Shown here piece by piece: positions 55,426 through 62,362 of a DNA stretch of 64,000 bases. The stretch is from Microbacterium sp. TPD7012 (GTDB lineage: Bacteria; Actinomycetota; Actinomycetes; Actinomycetales; Microbacteriaceae), in assembly GCF_003075395.1 (NCBI RefSeq), contig NZ_QDFV01000003.1:434685-498684 (forward strand), in the 5' to 3' direction. Made by a program: the position numbers and the translations under genes. The notes under the pieces were generated by a model that saw only the letters and a list, made by a program, of their open reading frames with translations, ran no database searches and was not told the origin of the DNA. How positions within the stretch are numbered: the first letter of the stretch is position 1; each line of letters begins with the position of its first letter.

Positions 55426-55626
55426 GCTGGTGCCTTCCGACGTTCGGGGAAAGGGGGAAAGGCGACGCTGCCTGCGATCGACACTAGTGCCACCGTGCGG
55501 TTCGGCGCCATTCGAGAGCGGCGAAAACCGATGATCTTTACGACGTCGAGACCGACCGTCGCAGAACTTCACGACACATCCGGTTTCGGACCCGAAATCG
55601 CCGTTAAGAAACCGGGTTCTTGACGC

Positions 55627-57792
55627 CTATGCCGCGCCCAGCGCCTGCCGCAGCAGGTGCATGAGGGCCGCCAGCTGCACCGGCTCCGCCGCCACGTCGT
55701 CGATCGCCTCGCCGTCGAGAGCGCGCGCCGCGAGCCCCTGCTTCTGGTCGATGAGCTCGGCGATCTTCGTGTCGATCGTGTGCGCGGCGATGATCCGCCA
55801 CGCGGTGACCGGCTCGTCCTGTCCGATGCGGTGCACGCGGTCGATCGCCTGGGTCTGCTCGGCGGCCGTCCACGACAGCTCGGCCAGCACGACGTTGGAC
55901 GCGGCCTGCATGTTGAGCCCGACGCCTGCGGCGGTGAGCGAGCAGACGGCGATGCCGACGTCGGGATCGCCGTTGAAGTCGTCGATCGCCTGCTGACGCG
56001 CCGTCGACGTCTGATCTCCGCGGATCGACACCGACCGGATCCCCGCGGCGGCGAAGTGCGCCTCCGCCTGATCCATCACGTCGACGTGCTTCGCGAAGAA
56101 CACGACCTTGCCGACCGAGCGCTGCAGCTGTGCTGCGTAGTCGGCGGCGAGCTGCGCCTTGGCCTGACCGATGCGGCGAACCATCGTGAAGACGTTGTCT
56201 CCGCCGGTTCCGGCGGCCTTCGACTCCTCGAGCTCGTTCTGCGCGACGAGGCGCACGATGTCCTCGTCGATCTCGCCCGGGGCCCCCTTCGACGAGCTCA
56301 GGGACCCAGCAGAGGAGGAACGGGCCTCGATGATGCGGCGGTAGCGAGCGGCGAGCCGCTCCCCCAGCTCGCGCTCGGCCTGACGGATGCTGCGCCCGAA
56401 CTCGTCGTCGAGCTGCACGGGCAGATCGGCGATCAGCTTGTCGGGGAGGTCGGCCGCGACGTCCTTCTTCTTGCGACGGACGATCCCCATGGAGATCACG
56501 GCGTCGCGTGCCTCGGGATAGAACGCCTTGTCCGCGGGGGTGAACCCGGTCGCGTCGAGCTTCTCCATCAGCTCGGGTCCGGGCTTCTCGCCCGTGGTCC
56601 AGCCGAGGAACCGCCAGATCGCGTCGAAGTCCTCGACGTCGTTGATCAGCGGGGTTCCGGTGAGAGCGAGCATGAGCGGGTCGCCGCCGGGCGTGCGCTC
56701 GCGCATCCGCGTCGCGAGCGAGAGCACGTTCTGCGACCGCTGCGACGAGAGGTTCTTGATGAAGTGCGCCTCGTCGACGACCATGCCGCGCAGACCGATC
56801 GAGCCGAGCCACGAGAGGTGGCGGTCGAGGATCTCGTAGTTGACGATGAAGACGTCCGCGAAGGCGTCGATGTCCTGGCCGTCGCCCTGGATGACCGTGG
56901 CACGGCGCTGGGGCGTCCACCGCTCGACCTCGCGGGCCCAGTTCATCTTCACGACGTTCGGGACGACCGCGAGCAGCGGATAGGCGCCGGCGACGGAGGC
57001 GGCGAGCAGCGACTGCGCCGTCTTGCCGAGTCCCGGCTCGTCGGCCAGCAGGAAGCTGCGGTGACCGGCGCGCACGGCTTCGAGGAAGCGGGACTGGTGC
57101 ACCATCACCTCGAGGCCCTTGGGCGAGAGGTGGTCGTACTCGGGGGCAGGGGGCAGCTCCATCGTGGCAGCGGCTCCGCCCGCTCCGGTCTCGAACGCCT
57201 TGTAGAGCGGGCCCATCAGCTCCCACCCGTCGAGGCGACGACGCGGAGTCGAGGTGCTGCGCGGGGTCAGGTCCGGCGCGAGGAAGGGGTTCGCCAGCTG
57301 TCGGGACTCGACCGACGGAGGCGTGACCTGGCGCTCGGCGATCGCCGCGGGCACCGAGGAGATCTGCACGGGAGCCGCATCCGCGATGATGAGCTCCTCC
57401 GGTGCCAGCTCGGCTCCGGACTCGAGCAGCCAGTCTCGACGCATCCGCTTGGCGACCGGCGATGTCGCCTGGTCGGCTTCGAGGAGCTGGATCAGCGAGG
57501 TGTCGCGCGCGGCGGTCTTCGCGAGGATGGTCGCGACGCCGTCGAGCCGCTTGAGCAGCTCCGCGCGGGCGGGGTCGCCGATCTCGGCATCCGCCTTCAC
57601 CCTGGCGCGCTCCTCGCGCACCAGGAACGCGATCACCTGGAACTTGACCCGATTGGTCGGGCCGAGCTTCCCTCGCTGCGACTTCGCCTCGATCTCGCGC
57701 ACCTTGCGCGCGAGGATCGGGATGAGCGGGGCCTCGTCGTCTCGACGGGACGTCTTCTTGCGCCGCGTGGCGGCGGTTGCCGTGGTCGGCAT
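55627..57792 (-). CDS. SNF2-family DNA-dependent ATPase/helicase
   Basis: A 721-residue SNF2 (superfamily 2) ATPase. Residues about 1-210 are an accessory N-terminal segment with several helices. The motor follows: LADEPGLGKT (249-258), where the usual LADEMGLGKT has Pro for Met, the DEAH box VVDEAHFIKN (338-347), LTGTPLIND, and the C-terminal lobe with ITxxGVGLN-like LTAAGVGLNMQAA and QTQAIDRVHRIGQDEPV. CAGGAGGAGC precedes the ATG. No partner gene (nuclease, methylase) lies beside it. SMARCAL1-like replication-repair roles are possible. The SOS-type site upstream fits a repair role. Confidence 0.92.
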   Translation of the reverse strand: MPTTATAATRRKKTSRRDDEAPLIPILARKVREIEAKSQRGKLGPTNRVKFQVIAFLVREERARVKADAEIGDPARAELLKRLDGVATILAKTAARDTSLIQLLEADQATSPVAKRMRRDWLLESGAELAPEELIIADAAPVQISSVPAAIAERQVTPPSVESRQLANPFLAPDLTPRSTSTPRRRLDGWELMGPLYKAFETGAGGAAATMELPPAPEYDHLSPKGLEVMVHQSRFLEAVRAGHRSFLLADEPGLGKTAQSLLAASVAGAYPLLAVVPNVVKMNWAREVERWTPQRRATVIQGDGQDIDAFADVFIVNYEILDRHLSWLGSIGLRGMVVDEAHFIKNLSSQRSQNVLSLATRMRERTPGGDPLMLALTGTPLINDVEDFDAIWRFLGWTTGEKPGPELMEKLDATGFTPADKAFYPEARDAVISMGIVRRKKKDVAADLPDKLIADLPVQLDDEFGRSIRQAERELGERLAARYRRIIEARSSSAGSLSSSKGAPGEIDEDIVRLVAQNELEESKAAGTGGDNVFTMVRRIGQAKAQLAADYAAQLQRSVGKVVFFAKHVDVMDQAEAHFAAAGIRSVSIRGDQTSTARQQAIDDFNGDPDVGIAVCSLTAAGVGLNMQAASNVVLAELSWTAAEQTQAIDRVHRIGQDEPVTAWRIIAAHTIDTKIAELIDQKQGLAARALDGEAIDDVAAEPVQLAALMHLLRQALGAA

Positions 57793-57877
57793 GCTCCTCC
57801 TGAGCGTGAAGGCCCCGGCATCCTCATGAAGCCGTGAGCCGTTCTCGATGTCCGCGTGTGGCGTGAGCCAGGACCGT

Positions 57878-57893
57878 ACGAACAGTAGTTCCG
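57878..57893. promoter_or_regulatory. Probable LexA (SOS) box of the SNF2 ATPase gene
   Basis: ACGAACAGTAGTTCCG contains the core GAAC-AGTA-GTTC and matches CGAAC-N4-GTTCG at 9 of 10 positions. It lies 86 bases before the SNF2 start. It is similar in quality to the recA site in this window. Binding and DNA-damage induction are inferred. Confidence 0.6.
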
Positions 57894-57926
57894 GTTCCCG
57901 CCGATGCACGCGATGCGCGTGAGGAT

Positions 57927-57938
57927 CGGTTCGAACCG
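57927..57938. promoter_or_regulatory. 12-bp perfect palindrome upstream of the SNF2 gene
   Basis: CGGTTCGAACCG lies 135 bases before the SNF2 start and 65 bases past the end of ribF. Half-sites abut with no spacer, so it does not fit the LexA consensus with its four-base spacer. The role is unknown. Confidence 0.3.
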
Positions 57939-58002
57939 GTCACCAGTCTATGCCATCCGACCCCGGCGACGGAGGATTTCGTCACCGGAGCACGTCACGA
58001 GC

Positions 58003-58956
58003 TCAGCGGACAGCCCCGGTCAGCACCCGTCGCGCGTCCGCGACGTCGACGGCGATCTGGGCCGAGAGCTTGTCGATGCCCTCGTACGCGACCATGCCGC
58101 GCAGCCGCTCGACGAACTCGACGGTGACGTCGTGACCGTAGAGATCGAGGCTCGTCTCGTCGAGCACGTGCGCTTCGACCTGGCGCTCGAGCACGTCGTC
58201 GAAGGTCGGGTTGGTCCCGACCGAGATGGCCGACGGATGACGGATGCCGGTGTCATGGTCGATGAGCCATCCGGCGTAGACCCCGTCAGCGGGGACGAAC
58301 GCGTCGACGATCGTCGAGAGGTTCGCGGTGGGGAAGCCGAGCTCCCGACCGCGCTTGAGCCCGTGGACGACTTCGCCGCGCACGTCGGGATGACGCCCGA
58401 GCACACGCGCAGCCTCCGTGACATCGCCGTCGATCAGCAGTTCGCGGATCCACGTCGACGAGACGCGCCGGGGCGACCCCGGCAGATACACGTCGTCGAC
58501 GACCTCGACGGAGAAGCCATGCGCCGGCCCGAGTTCCCGGAGCAGCGCAGGCGTGCCCGCTCCCCCGCGACCGAACCGGAAGTCCTGCCCCACGAGGACC
58601 GTGGACACCTTCAGCGCGCCGACGAGGATGTCGACGACGAAGTCCTCGGCGCTGCGCGCCGCGAGCTCCTCGTCGAAGGTGAGCACGAGCGTCGCGTCGA
58701 GACCGAGTTCCCCGAGGAGCTCGAGCTTGCGGTCGACCGTCACGACGTTCTCCGGGCACCGATCGGGGCGGAGGACGGCGAGGGGGTTCCGGTCGAAGGT
58801 CACGGCGACCGCGCGGCTGCCCGACGCGGCTGCCGCCTCGTTCAGGCGGCGGATGACCGCTCGGTGGCCGGCGTGGACGCCGTCGAACTTGCCGATCGCC
58901 ACCGCGCTGGGGCCGAAGTCGTCCGGCACCTCGGCGGGACTGCGGAACACGATCAC
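58003..58956 (-). CDS. ribF: Bifunctional riboflavin kinase/FAD synthetase
   Basis: Makes FMN and FAD from riboflavin. The 317 residues have the adenylyltransferase domain first (GKFDGVHAGH at 22-31, STWIRELL near 160-167) and the kinase domain from about 185 on (GRELGFPTANLS and GTNPTF). The start is a GTG overlapping the upstream membrane protein's stop (GTGA), and gives VIVFRSPAEV. The conserved gene order truB...ribF holds, with two small membrane genes between. Its product FMN controls the riboswitch gene ribH in this window. Confidence 0.95.
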   Translation of the reverse strand: MIVFRSPAEVPDDFGPSAVAIGKFDGVHAGHRAVIRRLNEAAAASGSRAVAVTFDRNPLAVLRPDRCPENVVTVDRKLELLGELGLDATLVLTFDEELAARSAEDFVVDILVGALKVSTVLVGQDFRFGRGGAGTPALLRELGPAHGFSVEVVDDVYLPGSPRRVSSTWIRELLIDGDVTEAARVLGRHPDVRGEVVHGLKRGRELGFPTANLSTIVDAFVPADGVYAGWLIDHDTGIRHPSAISVGTNPTFDDVLERQVEAHVLDETSLDLYGHDVTVEFVERLRGMVAYEGIDKLSAQIAVDVADARRVLTGAVR

Positions 58957-59390
58957 GCGGTGACCTCGATCGGACGATCCGCGGCGGACGGCTGGTGCGT
59001 GCGGAGCCACCAGATGCCGAACACCGGCAGCACCAGCGGGATGAACAGGTATCCGCGCCCGAAGAGCGACCACACGGTCTCGTGCTGGAACAGAGCGGGA
59101 AGGAGGATGCTGAGCAGTCCGACGACGAGCACCCCGGTGAGCTCGAACACGATGGCGATCCAGGCGACCGTGTACCACCCTCGACGGCGCGCGAGGATGA
59201 GGGCGAGGGTGGCGAGGATGTAGACCACCGCAGCGAGTGCGGACAGCGAGTACGCGAGCGGCGCCTCGTCGAAACGCCGGACGATCTGCACGAAGCTGCG
59301 CCCCGTGGCGGCCAGCGCCATGACGGCGTAGACGATCACGAGGACGCGACCGATTCCGGTCATCCGAGTGGAGGGGGTGGTGGTGCTCAT
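58953..59390 (-). CDS. Small integral membrane protein coupled to ribF
   Basis: A 145-residue protein with four membrane helices and GTG/TGA overlap with ribF. The start MSTTTPSTRMTG follows GGAA at modest spacing; an ATG four codons earlier (59402) also exists. Helices run near residues 14-32, 42-63, 70-95 and 108-125. Family not recognised beyond membrane proteins often encoded next to ribF in actinobacteria. Function unknown. Confidence 0.75.
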   Translation of the reverse strand: MSTTTPSTRMTGIGRVLVIVYAVMALAATGRSFVQIVRRFDEAPLAYSLSALAAVVYILATLALILARRRGWYTVAWIAIVFELTGVLVVGLLSILLPALFQHETVWSLFGRGYLFIPLVLPVFGIWWLRTHQPSAADRPIEVTA

Positions 59391-59447
59391 AGCGCATTCC
59401 ATCTTAGAGCCGCGTGGGGATGCGGGACTCCGCCGGCGCTTCCGGCG

Positions 59448-59816
59448 TCATGCGATCTGCACGGTCCAGATGACCTGCATGCGCCAGAGCATGATCGCGA
59501 TGGCCAGGGCGGCCACACCGAGGATCACCGTGCTCCACCTGCTGCGCTCCATCAGCGCCCACAGCACCGCCCCGACCGGCAGCAGCACCGCCGAGACCAG
59601 GTACACCCAGTACTCGAGCAGGTCGCCGGTGGGCGGATTGCCGGCCAACGGCGCGACGATCGCCGCGATCACCTGCACCACCAGGAGCAGCTCCACGAGC
59701 GCGAGGGCGCCGACGCTGACGTCGCTCGGTCGGCGGCCCGCGAGTCCGGCGACGATGCAGAAGGCGCCGGCGGCGACGGCCACGACGATCTGGACGACGG
59801 TCAGCCACAGGATCAT
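59448..59816 (-). CDS. Small integral membrane protein coupled to truB
   Basis: A 122-residue protein of four membrane helices (about 3-25, 36-55, 72-90 and 97-115). Its ATG overlaps the truB stop (ATGA), so it is translated with truB. It resembles the neighbouring membrane protein in size and layout. No domain is recognised and the function is unknown. Confidence 0.75.
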   Translation of the reverse strand: MILWLTVVQIVVAVAAGAFCIVAGLAGRRPSDVSVGALALVELLLVVQVIAAIVAPLAGNPPTGDLLEYWVYLVSAVLLPVGAVLWALMERSRWSTVILGVAALAIAIMLWRMQVIWTVQIA

Positions 59817-60706
59817 CGCGCCACCTCCGGCATGTTCATGGCGCTCTTCAGATCGGCGCCCCGTCGTTCGACGATGCCCACCAGCGTGCCGTCCTCGTCG
59901 ATCGCGGCGGCGAGAGCGCCGTCGAGGCGCGCGGCCTGATCGGCGAGCCTCTTGCCGTGCCGGAGGTCGCGCGCCTCGTCCGTCGATACCGTCAGAGGCT
60001 GGAGGATGCGCGCGGCGGCCTGGGCGGGCGTCAGCGTCGTCGCGTCGGCGAGGTCGTCGAGCACGACGGCATCCGACACCGCGAACGGACCCACCCGTGT
60101 GCGGCGCAGCGACGTGAGGTGACCGCCCACGCCGAGCGCCGCGCCGAGGTCGCGCGCGAGCGCGCGGATGTAGGTGCCGGACGAGCAGTCGACGACCACA
60201 TCGAGGTCGAGGACGCCGTCCCCCTGACGTCTTGAGAGCACGTCGAACCGCGAGACGGTGACATCGCGTGCGGCGAGCACGACGTCCTCCCCCGCGCGCA
60301 CACGGTCGTAGGCGCGGCGTCCGTCGACCTTGATCGCCGACACGGCGCTGGGGACCTGCGAGATCTCCCCGGTCAGCGCCGCGACGCCGGCGTGGATGGC
60401 GGTCTCGGTCACGGCATCCCATGCCTCCGGATCGGCCACCCCGACGATCTCGCCGTCGGCGTCGTCGGTGCCGGTCGTCTGCCCCAGACGGATCGTCGCC
60501 TCGTAGGTCTTGTCTGCGCCGACGACGTAGGTGAGCAGACGCGTCGCGCCCTCGATGCCGATCACCAGCAGTCCGGTGGCCATCGGATCGAGTGTGCCGG
60601 CGTGCCCCACCTTCCGCGTACCGAACGCGCGGCGCGTGCGGGCGACGACGTCATGACTGGTCAGCCCTGCGGGCTTGTCGACGAGGAGGATGCCGGGCGA
60701 GACCAT
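59813..60706 (-). CDS. truB: tRNA pseudouridine synthase B
   Basis: Converts U55 to pseudouridine in tRNA. The 297 residues have KPAGLTSHD at the start, the catalytic Asp40 in GHAGTLDPMATG, TYEATIRLG and the SSGTYIRALARDLG motif. The C-terminal PUA-type segment covers about 225-290. It heads the truB-membrane-membrane-ribF unit. Start ATG at residue MVSPGILLVDKP. Confidence 0.96.
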   Translation of the reverse strand: MVSPGILLVDKPAGLTSHDVVARTRRAFGTRKVGHAGTLDPMATGLLVIGIEGATRLLTYVVGADKTYEATIRLGQTTGTDDADGEIVGVADPEAWDAVTETAIHAGVAALTGEISQVPSAVSAIKVDGRRAYDRVRAGEDVVLAARDVTVSRFDVLSRRQGDGVLDLDVVVDCSSGTYIRALARDLGAALGVGGHLTSLRRTRVGPFAVSDAVVLDDLADATTLTPAQAAARILQPLTVSTDEARDLRHGKRLADQAARLDGALAAAIDEDGTLVGIVERRGADLKSAMNMPEVAR

Positions 60707-60751
60707 CCCCCCAGCCTACGATGCGGGCCGCGTGCCGCCGTCACCCGACGA

Positions 60752-61393
60752 TCAGCCGCACACCTCGTATGAGGGCGCGTCCCGCGACGTGACCGTCACG
60801 CTGCTCGCCTGGTCCTCGCCGTCTCGGAACTGGAAGAAGACGTGCCCGTCGGCATCACCGGGAAGGCGCATCCATGTGCCGCTCCCGATCTCATCCGATC
60901 CCTGCTCCGCGTCCGGGTATTCCGTGAGCACCTCCGCGGTCGACGCGCCGACGCCCAGTCCCTCCGCGGTCCGAGGACCCTGGACGCTGCCGAGGTCCTC
61001 CGCGGCCGAGTACACCGACACCTCGCTGACGGGCGCCGTGTCGGATTCGGTGCCGCGCACGAAGTACGCACCGTAGGACGAGTCCGCCGCCGTCCACCAC
61101 GCCGTCCAGGAGCAGACGTCGTCGTTCTTCCAGGTGTCAGGGAGCATTCCGAGCACGGCGGCGAAGTCGCCGCCCAGCTCCGCGGGCCCGATCCCCGCCT
61201 CGCTGATGACCCAGGTCGCAGGGTCGGCGGGATCGGCCTCGGGAGTCGCGGTCGGCGTCGGCGTCGGCTCCGTCGAGGCGGTGGGTCCGGCCGAAGGCTC
61301 CTCCGCGGTCGAAGGCGCGCATCCGGTCAGGATGCCGAGGACGGCGGCCGCCGCGACCGCGGAGAAGACCCGTCGCATGTCGTTCGTTCGCAT
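60752..61393 (-). CDS. Exported lipoprotein of unknown function
   Basis: A 213-residue lipoprotein. The lipobox LTGC ends at Cys25, after a hydrophobic stretch (residues 9-24). A Thr/Pro-rich linker (about 30-55) is followed by a globular domain with Trp-rich DVCSWTAWWTAADSS and repeated acidic loops. Cys in the final SYEVCG could pair with the other. No family is recognised. ATG 61393 or an internal ATG five codons on are both possible starts. Confidence 0.78.
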   Translation of the reverse strand: MRTNDMRRVFSAVAAAAVLGILTGCAPSTAEEPSAGPTASTEPTPTPTATPEADPADPATWVISEAGIGPAELGGDFAAVLGMLPDTWKNDDVCSWTAWWTAADSSYGAYFVRGTESDTAPVSEVSVYSAAEDLGSVQGPRTAEGLGVGASTAEVLTEYPDAEQGSDEIGSGTWMRLPGDADGHVFFQFRDGEDQASSVTVTSRDAPSYEVCG

Positions 61394-61443
61394 CGCCGCT
61401 CTCCGGTTCTCGAGCACGCGTCGCGCTCGCCTAGGCTGTCGTC

Positions 61444-62346
61444 GTGCCCGTGACCCCCTCACACCCTCTCGAGGAGATCGTCCGGCCGGTGCTCCGATGG
61501 TATCGACTCGGTGCCCGTGATCTCCCCTGGCGCCGCGCGGCGTTTCATGAGGAGTTCGGCGCATGGGGCGTGCTGGTGAGCGAGTTCATGCTGCAGCAGA
61601 CTCCGGTCGCCCGCGTGATCCCGCACCTCGAGGCGTGGCTGGCGCGCTGGCCCACGCCTCCGGCGATGGCCGAGGCCTCCGCGGCGGACGTCGTGCAGCA
61701 GTGGGCCAACCTCGGGTACCCGCGCCGCGCACTGTGGCTGCATCGCGCCGCCGTCGAGGTGACAGCGCGCCACGGCGGCGTCGTCCCGCGCGACGTCGAC
61801 GCGCTCCTCGCACTCTCCGGCATCGGCGACTACACAGCCAGGGCGGTCGCCGTCTTCGCATACGGAGACCGCCATCCCGTCGTGGACACCAACACGCGCC
61901 GCGTGCTCGCCAGGGCGGTGGAGGGTCGCGCGCAGCCCGCGCCGCCCTCCCGCCGGGACCTGACGCTGATGGAGTCGCTCCTGCCCTCGGACGACGTCGA
62001 CGCCGCGGCCTTCAACGCCGGCGCGATGGAGCTGGGCGCGACGGTGTGCACGGCGCGATCCCCGCGCTGCGAGGTCTGTCCTCTCGCCGGCACCTGCGCC
62101 TGGCTCGCCGCGGGACGGCCCGACACCGGCGACACCCGCCGACGCCAGGCGGCGTACGAGGGTTCGGACCGGCAGGCACGTGGCGCGGTCCTGCGGCTGC
62201 TGCGCGATGCCGCGCCCGCTCCGGTGCCGCTGCACACGGTCCTGCACGACTGGCCGGATGCGCGACAGCGCGATCGGGCGATCGACTCCCTGATCGCCGA
62301 CGGGCTCGCGGAGGCGGACGGAGAATCGATCTCCCTGCCGCGCTGA
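61444..62346 (+). CDS. mutY: A/G-specific adenine glycosylase (MutY)
   Basis: Removes adenine mispaired with 8-oxoguanine. The 300 residues have the catalytic Glu47 in SEFMLQQTPVARV, the helix-hairpin-helix LSGIGDYTARAVAVF (124-138), Asp148 in VVDTNTRRV, and the [4Fe-4S] cluster cysteines 202, 209, 212 and 218 (C-x6-C-x2-C-x5-C). The C-terminal NUDIX-like 8-oxoG recognition domain of long MutY is absent, with about 80 residues of winged-helix-like sequence instead. That is a common short form in actinobacteria. Confidence 0.93.
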   Translation: MPVTPSHPLEEIVRPVLRWYRLGARDLPWRRAAFHEEFGAWGVLVSEFMLQQTPVARVIPHLEAWLARWPTPPAMAEASAADVVQQWANLGYPRRALWLHRAAVEVTARHGGVVPRDVDALLALSGIGDYTARAVAVFAYGDRHPVVDTNTRRVLARAVEGRAQPAPPSRRDLTLMESLLPSDDVDAAAFNAGAMELGATVCTARSPRCEVCPLAGTCAWLAAGRPDTGDTRRRQAAYEGSDRQARGAVLRLLRDAAPAPVPLHTVLHDWPDARQRDRAIDSLIADGLAEADGESISLPR

Positions 62347-62362
62347 CAGACCGCCTCGCGGC

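Noticed and set aside
55580..55615. CCGGTTTC and GAAACCGG, an 8-bp inverted repeat between pfkA and the SNF2 gene
   Set aside because: The loop is 20 bases and there is no T-run or context; I could not call it a terminator with confidence.
55657..57837. A 726-codon open frame antisense to the SNF2 gene
   Set aside because: It shadows the SNF2 gene in full; both motor motifs lie on the other strand.
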